From positions 1 to 45,983 of the forward strand of contig JAFXCV010000011.1 in the NCBI GenBank assembly GCA_017521325.1: a stretch of 45,983 nucleotides of DNA, read 5' to 3'. The DNA comes from Oscillospiraceae bacterium. Its GTDB lineage: Bacteria; Bacillota; Clostridia; Oscillospirales; Ruminococcaceae. Both the position numbers and the translations under genes were made by a program. The notes under the pieces are model-generated. The model saw only the letters and a program-made list of their open reading frames with translations, was not told the origin of the DNA and ran no database searches. This document shows, piece by piece, positions 9,310 through 18,249 of this stretch; the stretch's first letter is position 1; the number at the start of each line of letters is the position of its first letter.

Positions 9310-10218
9310 TTATTCCTTTACACCACCGAGTGCAACACCGGCAATGATGAACTTGGACAGAATGAAGTAGATAACAACGATCGGCAGAATGGACAGTGTA
9401 ATACACAGATAGTTTACACCGTAGTCGATGTTCTTATCAAAGCCCAGTACCTTAGCAACCATGATCGGCATTGTTACAAGCTTCTCATTCTTCAGAATCA
9501 TGTTCTGTGTATAGAAGTTGTTCCAGTTAGCAACGAATGCGAAGATTGCCTGTACAGCGATAGCCGGCTTCATCATCGGAATCGCAATGGTCAGGAATGT
9601 ACGGAATTCTGCACAGCCGTCAATACGTGCAGCCTCTACGATGTCCAACGGGAAGGAGGACTTCATATAGGAACGCATGAAGAAAATAACGGCAGGAGCA
9701 GCAATTGCCGGAACGATCAGCGGGATGTAGTTGTTGATCAGACCCAGCTGATACATAAATCTAACGAAACCTGCAGAGGAAACCTGTACAGGAATCATCA
9801 TAACTGCAATAATAAATGTATACGCAGCACTTCTCAGCTTGAAATCATAAACGGTCAGACCATATGCAGTCAGAGCAGAGAAGAAAACTGTCAGACCTGT
9901 GGTTGCACCGGCGATGAGCAAGCTGTTAATGTAACCCTGAACAACGTCGAAAGAACCGGAGTACTGACGAGCAGCACCTGTCTTTACCTTACCCAAAAGG
10001 GTATTGAAGTTGTCAGCGAGGCTGTCTCCGAACCAGAAGTTGGAGGGATTCTTTGCCAGATCCATATGTCCATGTGTGGAGTTTACGATCAGAATGTAAA
10101 TCGGGATCAGACAAATCAGAGTCAAAATCACGCAAATGATAAAGATAAAGGTCGACTTTGCAATAATTTTTGCATGGTAATTATCCTTGGGTTGACCATA
10201 CTGTTGTTTCATGCTCAT
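9310..10218 (-). CDS. Sugar ABC transporter permease, MalG/CUT1 type
   Basis: A 302-residue inner-membrane permease with six predicted membrane helices. The EAA loop that docks the ATPase reads EAARIDGCAEFRTFLTIAIP, the pattern of CUT1 (oligosaccharide) importers; a short GGVKE tail is also typical of MalG relatives. It is the last gene of the operon regulator - binding protein - MalF - MalG, overlaps the preceding permease by an ATGA start-stop, and is followed by a strong terminator at 9246-9278. No ATP-binding subunit is present, so a shared MsmK-like ATPase elsewhere is expected. The substrate is not shown by sequence; cello-oligosaccharides are likely given the cellulase cluster next door. 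Confidence 0.92.
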   Translation of the reverse strand: MSMKQQYGQPKDNYHAKIIAKSTFIFIICVILTLICLIPIYILIVNSTHGHMDLAKNPSNFWFGDSLADNFNTLLGKVKTGAARQYSGSFDVVQGYINSLLIAGATTGLTVFFSALTAYGLTVYDFKLRSAAYTFIIAVMMIPVQVSSAGFVRFMYQLGLINNYIPLIVPAIAAPAVIFFMRSYMKSSFPLDIVEAARIDGCAEFRTFLTIAIPMMKPAIAVQAIFAFVANWNNFYTQNMILKNEKLVTMPIMVAKVLGFDKNIDYGVNYLCITLSILPIVVIYFILSKFIIAGVALGGVKE

Positions 10219-11240
10219 AATGTCAGACCTCCTCTCTTCATCTTTTCCTTATACTGCTTCATTGCTCTCTTGCGCTGTTTCTTCTGCGCAATTTCGTCCT
10301 TATCACGGTTCATATAGAATGTGATGGAGCCGAGGATCGCAGTAATAATAAAGATAATAATGGAGGCTGCGCCTGCATAACCATAGTTAGCCTGCTCAAC
10401 AGTTCCCTTATTAAAGTTTGCATAGATGAATACCGCTACTGTCTCCAGATCCAGAGAGTAGTTTGCACCCTGGTGATACAGGAACGGGATATCGAACATC
10501 TGCAGACCACCGATCATAGAGGTTACGAGTGTGTAAACCATAATCGGCTGCAGCAGGGGCAGTGTTACCTTGAAGAATACCTGTCTGGAGTTAGCACCGT
10601 CGATATTTGCAGCCTCAAAGAGAGACGGGTTGATGCCCATGATACCGGACATCAGCATGATCATGGTATTACCAAACCACAGCCATGTCTGAATGAACAT
10701 AACCATGATCTTGGAAACGATAGGATCAGTTACAAACTTGATCGGCTCTTCCAAGCCCATATTCATCAGGGTTGCGTTAATGAAGTAGTACTTAGAGTCA
10801 CCGAACAGGTTTACGAACAGAGCCGCAACGGATGCAGCAGTGATAATGTTCGGCATGTACATTACTACCTTGAAGAAGCCCTTGCCGGGCAGCTTAACCT
10901 TGGCATCAGTAAACCATACAGCCAGCAGCAGCGAAAGCAGAATCTGCGGAATAAAGTTACCGAACCAAAGAATAAATGTGTTACCAAGGGCGTTCATGAA
11001 CTTCTCGCTGGTAGCAGCAGCACCCTGTGCAACACCATGTCCAAACAGGATCGTTGTGTAGTTGTCAAGGCCAACGAACTGTCCGTTTAAGGACTGGTTG
11101 CCCTGGAAGGACAAGATAAAAGTGTAGATCAAAGGCCAAATCTGGAAAAAGCAATACACAAGGAAAAAAGGTGCAATGAACATATATCCATATTTGGCAT
11201 AGCTAATAGACTTAATACGACGCTGTGCAGCTGACGCCAT
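10215..11240 (-). CDS. Sugar ABC transporter permease, MalF/CUT1 type
   Basis: An inner-membrane permease of 341 residues that pairs with the downstream MalG-type protein. Six membrane helices are visible and the EAA loop reads EAANIDGANSRQVFFKVTLP. I chose the ATG at 11240 (MASAAQRR) because a GAGAGGG ribosome site lies about 8 bp upstream; a GTG at 11249 would lie inside that site. The C terminus is Lys/Arg-rich (KKQRKRAMKQYKEKMKR), a cytosolic tail. The stop overlaps the next start by 4 bp (ATGA), implying translational coupling and equal amounts of the two permeases. Confidence 0.92.
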   Translation of the reverse strand: MASAAQRRIKSISYAKYGYMFIAPFFLVYCFFQIWPLIYTFILSFQGNQSLNGQFVGLDNYTTILFGHGVAQGAAATSEKFMNALGNTFILWFGNFIPQILLSLLLAVWFTDAKVKLPGKGFFKVVMYMPNIITAASVAALFVNLFGDSKYYFINATLMNMGLEEPIKFVTDPIVSKIMVMFIQTWLWFGNTMIMLMSGIMGINPSLFEAANIDGANSRQVFFKVTLPLLQPIMVYTLVTSMIGGLQMFDIPFLYHQGANYSLDLETVAVFIYANFNKGTVEQANYGYAGAASIIIFIITAILGSITFYMNRDKDEIAQKKQRKRAMKQYKEKMKRGGLTL

Positions 11241-11273
11241 TACCTTCACCCTCTCGACATGAAATTACAACAT

Positions 11274-11304
11274 GTGCCTATGGGGGCACTTCGCCCCCAC
11301 AGGC
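11274..11304 (-). promoter_or_regulatory. Intercistronic hairpin between binding protein and permease genes
   Basis: GTGCCTATGGGGGC and GCCCCCACAGGC form a stem of about 12 bp with a 5-base loop. No clear T run follows in the minus direction (AT-rich only). Such hairpins after binding-protein genes commonly protect the upstream mRNA and lower permease expression; that role is inferred here. Confidence 0.55.
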
Positions 11305-11344
11305 TACATATATGTGTGTTAATTAGATTTTATGAAAATCTGAA

Positions 11345-12742
11345 TTACTTGGAGAGGTCGGGGTTAGCTGCGATAGCATCTGTTGTGTAAACGTTCAGAA
11401 TCTCATCAGCAGACTTGTCGATGTTCTTCTGCAGAGCGTTCAGGTATGTGTCCTTCAGGGACTGGTCATACTTGGAGATGGAAGCGTCCATGTTGATGCC
11501 AGCTGCTACGTCTACGAATACAGCGAACTGATCCTGACCGCCGAGCAGTGCGTTGGAGTTCTTTTTCTCAGAAACGATCTTCTCCATAACAACCTTGTTG
11601 TTTGTGAAGTCGCCGGAGTTCAGAGCATACTTCTCCATTGTGTCAGCGTTTACAGTGAAGCATCTGATGAAGTCAGCTGCCATTGTAGCGTTGTCGCAGT
11701 TAGGAGATACGCAGAGCCAAGAACCGCCCCAGAAGTATTCCTGCGGGCCCTTAACGATGTTCCAGTTACCTGCTGTACCACCGTTCTGCTCCAGCTGTGC
11801 GCCGGAAGCCAGGCACCATGTGGAGTAGAAGTAACCCAGTGTCTCGCCGCCCAGACCTACGTTTGTCCAGTCAGGTGTCCACTGATTTACAGCAGCATTT
11901 ACATAGCCCTTATCAACCATGTCCTTAGCCATAGTTGTGAATTCCTTAACAGCTGTGGTGTCCAGAGTTGTACCGTTAACCCAAGCAGCACCTGTAGCTG
12001 TGGAGAAGCACTGCCACAGACCACCCAGAGTAGCAGTCATCTTAACCTTGCCGTCAGTAGCTGTCTTCAGCTTTTCAGCTGTAGCCATGAATGCATCCCA
12101 ATCCTTAACAGCTTCCTGCATTGCCTCAGGAGTCTCGATGCCGAGCTTTTCCTTAGCGATGTCAGTGTTGTAAGCCCAGCCGCCTGCTGCAGCCTGCCAG
12201 GAAGCACCCTTCAGAACGCCGTTGTTGTCTGTACCGATCTTTACGGTGTAGTCATAAGCGTCCTTGTACTCATCCTCAGAAATGCCCAGGTCGGACAGAG
12301 GAGCAGAGAAAGAATTGTCGTTGATGTAGTTCAGAATCCAGCCAGCCTCAGCTACGAACAGGTCAACATCATCGCCAGCGTTCAGGTAGTTTGCATACTC
12401 CTTAGCTGCGCCGGAACCGTTCTCACCGCAGTTCTGATACTTGATGTTCTCGCCAACCTTAGCATCAGTGTTCTTCTCAGTGTAAACGTCGAACATGTTG
12501 TTCAGGTCTGTGTCAGTCCAGCATACGATTGTCAGGCAATCGCCGTCGTCTGCCAGCTTAACTTCGCCGCCCTTGGACTCTTCAGTCTTGGACTCTTCAG
12601 TCTTGGACTCTGTCTTGGACTCTGTCTTGGACTCTGTCTTGGACTCTGTCTTGGACTCTTCTGCGGGGCCGCAAGCAACGAATGCTGTGGAAGCCATAGC
12701 CAGTGTTGCGAGCAGCGCAAGTGTTCTCTTCATTTTGCTCAT
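11345..12742 (-). CDS. Sugar ABC transporter substrate-binding lipoprotein (family 1)
   Basis: A 465-residue extracellular binding protein that captures a sugar and delivers it to the two permeases encoded next. The ATG at 12742 has a GGAGG site 9 bp upstream; a longer frame starting at 12862 has no support. A lipoprotein signal peptide ends at Cys 24 (STAFVACG). A low-complexity tether of repeated ESKT units and two ESKTEE units (about residues 28-58) holds the domain off the membrane. The mature domain has the Trp-rich sugar-binding features of family 1 proteins (ASWQAAAGGWAYN, GGSWLCVSP). The substrate is inferred to be a plant cell-wall oligosaccharide, probably cellodextrin, from the neighbouring LacI regulator and cellulases. 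Confidence 0.9.
   Translation of the reverse strand: MSKMKRTLALLATLAMASTAFVACGPAEESKTESKTESKTESKTESKTEESKTEESKGGEVKLADDGDCLTIVCWTDTDLNNMFDVYTEKNTDAKVGENIKYQNCGENGSGAAKEYANYLNAGDDVDLFVAEAGWILNYINDNSFSAPLSDLGISEDEYKDAYDYTVKIGTDNNGVLKGASWQAAAGGWAYNTDIAKEKLGIETPEAMQEAVKDWDAFMATAEKLKTATDGKVKMTATLGGLWQCFSTATGAAWVNGTTLDTTAVKEFTTMAKDMVDKGYVNAAVNQWTPDWTNVGLGGETLGYFYSTWCLASGAQLEQNGGTAGNWNIVKGPQEYFWGGSWLCVSPNCDNATMAADFIRCFTVNADTMEKYALNSGDFTNNKVVMEKIVSEKKNSNALLGGQDQFAVFVDVAAGINMDASISKYDQSLKDTYLNALQKNIDKSADEILNVYTTDAIAANPDLSK
12571..12660. repeat. 12-bp coding tandem repeat in the binding-protein linker
   Basis: Five near-identical 12-bp units (TCTTGGACTCTG on plus) at 12601-12660 and two related 15-bp units just before encode the ESKT linker. 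Unit length is a multiple of three, so copy-number changes would keep the frame and only alter tether length. Confidence 0.85.
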
Positions 12743-12803
12743 TGGTAAATTCCTCCTTAAGATATATCTATTATATTTCCTTGTGAAATATAATATTCCG
12801 TAA

Positions 12804-13817
12804 TTAAGCCGGTGTTTCCACCGTTTTCCCCTCCAGGAGCTGTCCTTTGCAGTACTGCACACGCTCCGTTTGCGGAATCTCTTCTTTACGAACGAGTCGC
12901 AGCATCAGCCCGGCAGCCTTTCTGCCAATGGACATTGTATCCTGCCGGATGGTCGTAAGTCCCGGTCTGAGCATTTGCATCAGCGGAATTCCGTCATAAC
13001 CCATCACAGAAACATCCCTGCCCTCCGTCAGTCCGCAGCTGCGGATCGCCTCTATACCGGACACCGCACAGATGTCATCGGGATACAGTATGCAGGTCGG
13101 GCGGCTCTCCTCTCTGAGAAGCTCCAGCGTCAGGCGGTATGCATCCGTCGGATTGAGATATTTTGCAGGCTTTAAAAACGCCTCGTTCACTTCACATTGG
13201 TGTTCCCCCATCACCTCACGGAACGCCTTCAGACGTGCCTGGGTAACCTGGGCGTCATCACCGTAAATGTATGCGATTCTTTTGTGCCCCTTCCGCAGGG
13301 CATATTCCAGCAAATCTCGGATGCCCCGTTCATTATCGGAAACCACCGCACATGTTTCATCGGATATGTAATCGATCGAAACGATCGGCAGATCACTTGA
13401 AAAGAGCCGCTGCACCTCCGCCGCTGTGAAATCCACGCAGGCAGCAAGCACACCGTCTACATTGCGGTACATACAATGCTCATAATAGGAATAGGAACTG
13501 TCACCGACATGGCTGCTGATAAAAGTCAGATCATAGCCGCTGCGTTCCATTTCTACTTTAAAGCTGTCAAGAATCGCCGCAAAATAATGATGCTGCAAAC
13601 CGCTGTTTGCCTTGTCCACCATCAGTACTCCTATATTATAGGACTTCTTGGTTTTCAAAGCACGTGCCAGAGAATTGGGCATGTAGCCGAGCCGTTTGGC
13701 TGCTTCACGGACACGTTCTTTTGTCGCAGTTCCCACATCATCATGGTCATTGAGCGCCTTGCTGACGGTTGCAGTAGAAACGCCGCATTCTGCAGCAATA
13801 TCTTTAATCGAAACCAT
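12804..13817 (-). CDS. LacI-family transcriptional regulator
   Basis: A 337-residue repressor with the LacI helix-turn-helix at its N terminus (IKDIAAECGVSTATVSKALN), the hinge helix around SLARALK, and a periplasmic-binding-protein-like effector domain (GVLMVDKANSG, VVSDNERGIRDLLEYAL, VMGYDGIPLMQMLRPGLTTI). It is the first gene of the uptake operon, 61 bp before the binding protein, so it most likely controls that operon and itself in response to the imported sugar. It may also act on the cellulase genes. A promoter with a dyad overlapping the start of transcription lies upstream (13856-13921). The effector cannot be deduced. Confidence 0.92.
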   Translation of the reverse strand: MVSIKDIAAECGVSTATVSKALNDHDDVGTATKERVREAAKRLGYMPNSLARALKTKKSYNIGVLMVDKANSGLQHHYFAAILDSFKVEMERSGYDLTFISSHVGDSSYSYYEHCMYRNVDGVLAACVDFTAAEVQRLFSSDLPIVSIDYISDETCAVVSDNERGIRDLLEYALRKGHKRIAYIYGDDAQVTQARLKAFREVMGEHQCEVNEAFLKPAKYLNPTDAYRLTLELLREESRPTCILYPDDICAVSGIEAIRSCGLTEGRDVSVMGYDGIPLMQMLRPGLTTIRQDTMSIGRKAAGLMLRLVRKEEIPQTERVQYCKGQLLEGKTVETPA

Positions 13818-13855
13818 CTAAAACACCTTCAATGCCACGTTGTATTCTGCGTTTC

Positions 13856-13879
13856 AAAGCATAGTGCGCATAGCACTTT
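13856..13879. promoter_or_regulatory. Candidate LacI-type operator
   Basis: An imperfect dyad, AAAG..AGTGC GCATA GCACT with the outer CTTT overlapping the last half-site, sits about 7 bp downstream of the expected transcription start of the lacI-type gene, as expected for autoregulation. It is not the classical CRE sequence. No second copy was found near the binding-protein start. Confidence 0.4.
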
Positions 13880-13892
13880 CTTTCATAAATTA

Positions 13893-13921
13893 AATATACA
13901 ACACTCTGCCCAAAAAGTCAA
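13893..13921 (-). promoter_or_regulatory. Promoter of the regulator-uptake operon
   Basis: On the minus strand TTGACT (13921-13916), 17-bp spacer, TATATT (13898-13893). Confidence 0.65.
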
Positions 13922-13956
13922 TGGGTAAAACCATTCTTTCACTTTTTTTGAATGTT

Positions 13957-13988
13957 ATGCACAAAAAACATTTATGTTTTTTGTGCAT
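13957..13988. repeat. AT-rich perfect hairpin between regulator and tRNA-Arg
   Basis: Two 15-base arms (ATGCACAAAAAACAT and its exact complement) flank a 2-base centre. The rest of the 13922-14160 stretch is AT-rich and I see no gene in it. The hairpin may be a protein site or a weak terminator. Confidence 0.6.
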
Positions 13989-14161
13989 TCAGTATACTTT
14001 TTTGACGTTTTTTCTAATTTATTACAAAACGGTAACTATCACTTTTCTGGTAAAAATGCACATAGTTTCCAAATATTCCGCACATTTACGCTTCAAATGC
14101 TGATACATTTTAAACAAATTGCACAAATATATCTGTTTTTTTCAATCTGTAAATTTTTTTC

Positions 14162-14190
14162 TTGCAATTTTCAGCGGAATATGGTATAAT
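14162..14190 (+). promoter_or_regulatory. Promoter of tRNA-Arg
   Basis: TTGCAA at 14162-14167, 17-bp spacer, TATAAT at 14185-14190, about 20 bp before the tRNA. Confidence 0.75.
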
Positions 14191-14210
14191 ATTTTATGGT
14201 CACAGGCGCT

Positions 14211-14285
14211 GCCCCTTTAGTTAAATGGATATAATAAGCCCCTCCTAAGGGTTAGTTGTGAGTTCGATTCTCGCAGGGGGCGCCA
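14211..14285 (+). tRNA. tRNA-Arg (anticodon CCT)
   Basis: Cloverleaf of 75 bases with encoded CCA. The acceptor GCCCCTT pairs with AGGGGGC; the anticodon arm AGCCC-CTCCTAA-GGGTT gives anticodon CCT, reading AGG; the T loop is TTCGATT. A terminator follows at 14298. Confidence 0.93.
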
Positions 14286-14297
14286 GACCGCATACAG

Positions 14298-14325
14298 AAG
14301 CTCCGGTTTTGCCGGGGCTTTTTTG
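14298..14325 (+). terminator. Terminator of tRNA-Arg
   Basis: Stem AGCTCCGG/CCGGGGCT with a 5-base loop, then six T's. Confidence 0.85.
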
Positions 14326-14352
14326 TTATTATGTTACACAATACGCAGAAAT

Positions 14353-14379
14353 GTGACTCCCCGCATTGCAGGGAGTCAC
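14353..14379 (-). terminator. Hairpin after the first GH5 gene
   Basis: GTGACTCCC (14353-14361) pairs with GGGAGTCAC (14371-14379) just after the stop of the GH5 gene on the minus strand; only a weak T-rich tail follows. Confidence 0.55.
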
Positions 14380-14386
14380 GATTGTT

Positions 14387-16168
14387 TTACTTAACAGGAA
14401 GCTCCTTGATAAGTCCGACAATGTATTTCAGAATGCTCAGGGAATCCGCCGGTGACGGCTTCTCGTCGAGATCCACGTCGGAATTCAGAATTGCCTGATC
14501 GGACAGGGAAGACATACCGAGCAGCGCTCTGTTCAGACAGATAACATCGAGGATATCCACCGAACCATTTTCATCTGCGTCGCCGTATACTACCTTGCCA
14601 GCAGGCTTTTCGGTAGGCTTTTCGGTAGGCTTTTCTGTGGGTTTTTCTGTGGGTTTCTCGGTAGGCTTCTCTGTGGGCTTATCGGTGGGATCGTCGGGAG
14701 TATCCACCGGGGGCTTGGGATCGGTCTTTCCGCCTGCATCGAGGTTGCTGCCTTCGCCGCTCTTGTAGAAATCCGCAACGGAAATACCCGTATCATTCAC
14801 ACCAAGCGGACGCTGGTGGTCAAGTCCGATGTACTTGCCGCTGTCTGTCTGCCAGAGAGAGGGTTCAAAAAGACCATACTTTTTATCATCCCATGTCTGG
14901 AAGTCATAGCTGAGCAGACCGCCGGTATCGCCGGAGTTGGGGTTCAGACACCAGAAGGTGTGATTGATGTGGTTGTCGATCATGTAATCACGCAGCAGCT
15001 CCATCCACTTCTGGTTCTTGTCACCATCCATATGACCGCCCCACTCGCCGATGAGCAGCGGAGCGATATCCTCCTCTACAATATAAGACCAGGTATCATA
15101 CCAGTAATCATCCAGCAGTGTCTGGGTGGTAAAGTCCTTATCAAACCATGTCTGCGCATATACGGACGGGCCGTAGTCATGGGGAGAATATACGATCTGG
15201 CTTGTGCCGGAATCGGGAACAATCGGGAAATCACGCACGCCTCTGAGGTTGCCGCCCCACCATGCGCCGTACCAAGGGGATGCATCGCCCTTCGCTTCCC
15301 ATACGTCGGGCGTATCGTAGGTATAGCCCTTATCGGTCTTGGGATACTGCTCAACGCCTTCGATGAAGATCAGTGCGTTGGGATTTACTTCCAGAATGGC
15401 ATTTGCACACTTTGTTGCAGCATATGCCCAGTTATTTTCATCCGTGGAGCCATCCCACTTTGCAATATCGCTCGGGCATTTATCACCGGTATAGCCACGC
15501 TTACCGTGCGGCTCATTCTTGAGGTCATAGCCGATGATGGTATCGTCATTGCTGTACTTGTCCGCAAGCCATACGAGGGTGTCGATCCACACATCGGTGG
15601 TTACACCTGCCTTGCCGTACCACAGCTCATAGTTATGACCGGAGTTATCGGAATGCGGGCTGTGAATGTCGATCATTGCCTTGATGCCGTACTTTTTGCA
15701 CTTGCCCATGATGACATCGAAGATCTGCATGCTGTCCTTCATGGTCTTGCCGTCTTCCAGCACGAAGTCACGGTTGATGTCCACATAGGGCGGCTCATAG
15801 CCTGCCTGCACACTGTTTACGGGGTTGGGTGTGCCATCCATCCAGGACTTGAGCAGCTCGGACGAGATGGGGAAACGAATGATGTTGATACCCTTGTCCG
15901 CAACATTGGACAGGAACACATCCACATCCGCCGCATACAGACCATGCGCACAGTTTTCGGTGCAGTTGAAGCCGAACCAGTTGGCGCCGGTCAGCCATAC
16001 CTCGTTGCCGTCCTTATCGTACAGACGGCTGCCGACTGCATGCAGCCAGTCATCGTTGCCGTCATCCACGGCATTGGTGTTCAGTGTGGCAGTCACACCA
16101 TTTGCGGTAATGCCGACGCAAATTGCCAGTGCAGTGGCAGCTGCGCTCAGCTTTTTCCAAAGCTTCAT
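14387..16168 (-). CDS. Secreted endoglucanase, GH5 (subfamily 1-like) with dockerin
   Basis: A 593-residue cellulase that cuts internal beta-1,4-glucan bonds outside the cell. A signal peptide covers about residues 1-30. The GH5 barrel follows (about 35-470) with general acid Glu 219 in NEPHG and nucleophile Glu 375 in IGEWGG; WWGGNLRGV, YSPHDYGPSVY and NSGDTGG match bacterial GH5_1 enzymes such as Acidothermus E1. A linker of six KPTE units leads to a C-terminal dockerin (GDADENGSVDILD ... DVDLDEKPSPADSLSIL), which should plug the enzyme into a cohesin of a cellulosome scaffold. It lies 90 bp after a paralogue on the same strand, sharing much of the mature N terminus, and is probably co-transcribed with it. 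No carbohydrate-binding module is present. Confidence 0.94.
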   Translation of the reverse strand: MKLWKKLSAAATALAICVGITANGVTATLNTNAVDDGNDDWLHAVGSRLYDKDGNEVWLTGANWFGFNCTENCAHGLYAADVDVFLSNVADKGINIIRFPISSELLKSWMDGTPNPVNSVQAGYEPPYVDINRDFVLEDGKTMKDSMQIFDVIMGKCKKYGIKAMIDIHSPHSDNSGHNYELWYGKAGVTTDVWIDTLVWLADKYSNDDTIIGYDLKNEPHGKRGYTGDKCPSDIAKWDGSTDENNWAYAATKCANAILEVNPNALIFIEGVEQYPKTDKGYTYDTPDVWEAKGDASPWYGAWWGGNLRGVRDFPIVPDSGTSQIVYSPHDYGPSVYAQTWFDKDFTTQTLLDDYWYDTWSYIVEEDIAPLLIGEWGGHMDGDKNQKWMELLRDYMIDNHINHTFWCLNPNSGDTGGLLSYDFQTWDDKKYGLFEPSLWQTDSGKYIGLDHQRPLGVNDTGISVADFYKSGEGSNLDAGGKTDPKPPVDTPDDPTDKPTEKPTEKPTEKPTEKPTEKPTEKPAGKVVYGDADENGSVDILDVICLNRALLGMSSLSDQAILNSDVDLDEKPSPADSLSILKYIVGLIKELPVK

Positions 16169-16258
16169 GATAATTCCTCCTCTTTTTTATCACGAATTTT
16201 CATTTTCTCTATAACACCGTACCTCTCCGTGTGTGAGAAGTACGGAATCATATCATTC

Positions 16259-18130
16259 TCAGACGGGAAGCTTCTTGATCAGACCCACAATGAATTTCAG
16301 AATACTCAGAGAATCGGCAGGTGCCGGTTTTCCATCGCCGTCCACGTCTGCATTCAGAATCGCTTGATCGGAAAGATCGCCAACGCCAAGCAGCGCTCTG
16401 TTCAGGCAGATGACATCGAGGATATCCACCTCGCCGTTTTCATCCGCATCACCGTAAAGAACTGCAGCAGGCTTTTCTGTGGGCTTCTCATCGGGAGCAT
16501 CCGTAGGCTTTTCTGTGGGTTTCTCTGTAGGCTTTTCAGTCAGCTTTTCTGTGGGCTTCTCTGTAGGCTTATCGGTCGGAGCCTCTGTGGGCTTTTCTGT
16601 GGGCTTATCGGTCGGAGCCTCTGTGGGCTTTTCTGTGGGCGTTACCACAGGGGGCTGAGGCTCGCCCTTGCCGCCTGCATCCAGATTACTGCTCATACCC
16701 TTTGCGTAGTATTCGGATACGGAAATGCCCGTGTCATTCACACCCAGCGGACGCTCATGGTCAAGGCTGATGTACTTGCCGCTGTCCGTCTGCCAGAGGG
16801 CTTTCTCCATCAATCCATACTTTTCATCATCCCATGTGATGCTTGAACCGTTTGCCGGTGTAAAGCCCATTGCCGTCCAAAGACCGCCGGTATCACCGGA
16901 ATTGGTGTTCAGACACCAGAACGTGTGGTTGACGTGATTGTCGATCATATAGTCACGCAGCAGTTCCATCCACTTCTGGTTGTCACCGCCCATGTGACCA
17001 CCCCACTCACCAATGAACAGGGGGGCAATATCCTCCTGACCGATGAATGCCCATGTATCATACCAGTAATCATCGAGCAGGCTCTGTGTTGTGAAATCGC
17101 CTTCAAACCATGTCTGCGGCCATACGGAAGGGCCGTAGTCATGGGGAGAATACACGATCTTGCTTGTGCCGGATGCCTCAAGCTTTACAGGGTAATCACG
17201 CACGCCACGCAGCTGACCGCCCCACCAGCCGGGATAATACGGCGGATCGGTCTTGGAATCAGGCTGACCCCACTTGAAGCTGTCATTTCTTACCTGCTGC
17301 TCCACGCCCTCAATGAAGATCAGGGCATTGGGGTTGACCTCCTGAATGGCGTCGGCGCACTTCTTGGACGCATATGCCCAGTTGTTTTCATCCGTGGAGC
17401 CGTCCCACTTTGCAGCAGCACTGCCCTCCTGACCCTTGCCATGCGGCTCATTCTTCAGGTCATAGGCAATGATCGTATCATCATTCTTGTACTTTCCGGC
17501 AATCCAGACCAGCGTATCCTGCCACATCTTGGATGTTACCTTTGTGCCATCGGGCATAATTGCCATCGTGTCGGCACTGCCTGCATTCTCGTCATAGTAC
17601 CACAGATTGTAGTTATGACCGGAGTTATGTGCCGTAGGGCTGTGAATATCCAGAATGACCTTCAGTCCGTAGTTTTTACACTTGTTCATCAGAACATCGA
17701 AGATCGCCATACTGTCCTTCAGCTCACCATCTGCATCGCAGAAATCGGGATTGATCGTGTACGCAGGATCGTTATTTGCCTGTACGCTGGATACGGGATT
17801 CGGTGTGCCGTTCATCCAGGAATACAGAAGCTCTGTGGAAATCGGAATACGGATCACGTTGATGCCGTGATCTGCGATGGATGAAAGTGCATCATCCACA
17901 TCCACGCTCCAGAGATAGTGAACACAGTTTTCGCTGCAGTTGAAGCCAAACCAGTTGGCACCCGTGAGCCATACCTCATTGCCATCCTTATCGTAAAGAC
18001 GGCTGCCGACTGCATGCAGCCAGTCATCGTTGCCGTCATCCACGGCATTGACAGGTGCTGCGATTGCAGCATTGCTGACGCAGAGTGTCAGTGCAGCGAC
18101 AGCTGCGGTCAGCTTTTTCCATACCTTCAT
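16259..18130 (-). CDS. Secreted endoglucanase, GH5 (subfamily 1-like) with dockerin, paralogue
   Basis: A 623-residue paralogue of the next gene. The ATG at 18130 (MKVWKK) has a GGAGG site; the longer frame to 18175 is unsupported. Signal peptide about 1-28, then a GH5 barrel with acid Glu 228 (NEPHG) and nucleophile Glu 375 (IGEWGG). Compared with its neighbour it has an extra loop near 180-200 (YYDENAGSADTMAIMPDG) and another before the final strand (WTAMGFTPANGSS), so substrate length or exo/endo preference may differ. The linker mixes KPTE and APTD units and the dockerin again has two Ca-loops (DADENGEVD, DVDGDGKPA). The gene is transcribed from the promoter at 18219-18247, immediately after ylbJ. 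Confidence 0.94.
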   Translation of the reverse strand: MKVWKKLTAAVAALTLCVSNAAIAAPVNAVDDGNDDWLHAVGSRLYDKDGNEVWLTGANWFGFNCSENCVHYLWSVDVDDALSSIADHGINVIRIPISTELLYSWMNGTPNPVSSVQANNDPAYTINPDFCDADGELKDSMAIFDVLMNKCKNYGLKVILDIHSPTAHNSGHNYNLWYYDENAGSADTMAIMPDGTKVTSKMWQDTLVWIAGKYKNDDTIIAYDLKNEPHGKGQEGSAAAKWDGSTDENNWAYASKKCADAIQEVNPNALIFIEGVEQQVRNDSFKWGQPDSKTDPPYYPGWWGGQLRGVRDYPVKLEASGTSKIVYSPHDYGPSVWPQTWFEGDFTTQSLLDDYWYDTWAFIGQEDIAPLFIGEWGGHMGGDNQKWMELLRDYMIDNHVNHTFWCLNTNSGDTGGLWTAMGFTPANGSSITWDDEKYGLMEKALWQTDSGKYISLDHERPLGVNDTGISVSEYYAKGMSSNLDAGGKGEPQPPVVTPTEKPTEAPTDKPTEKPTEAPTDKPTEKPTEKLTEKPTEKPTEKPTDAPDEKPTEKPAAVLYGDADENGEVDILDVICLNRALLGVGDLSDQAILNADVDGDGKPAPADSLSILKFIVGLIKKLPV

Positions 18131-18218
18131 GATAATACCTCCTCTTTTTATCACGAACAATTCATGGATACGCACAAGCTCCGCAGACGAGTTTGTACAG
18201 TATTTCCATTATACTTCT

Positions 18219-18247
18219 ATTGTACCCTATTTTTTTTGTTTTGTCAA
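18219..18247 (-). promoter_or_regulatory. Promoter of the GH5 pair
   Basis: On the minus strand TTGACA (18247-18242), 17-bp A-rich spacer, TACAAT (18224-18219). It lies directly beyond the ylbJ stop codon (18250-18252), giving a leader of about 80 bases. Confidence 0.75.
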
Positions 18248-18249
18248 TT

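Noticed and set aside
14816..16846. Long plus-strand frames opposite the GH5 genes (also 16925-17884)
   Set aside because: They mirror both cellulase genes in the same relative frame and have no domain or start signal; shadows of biased codon use.
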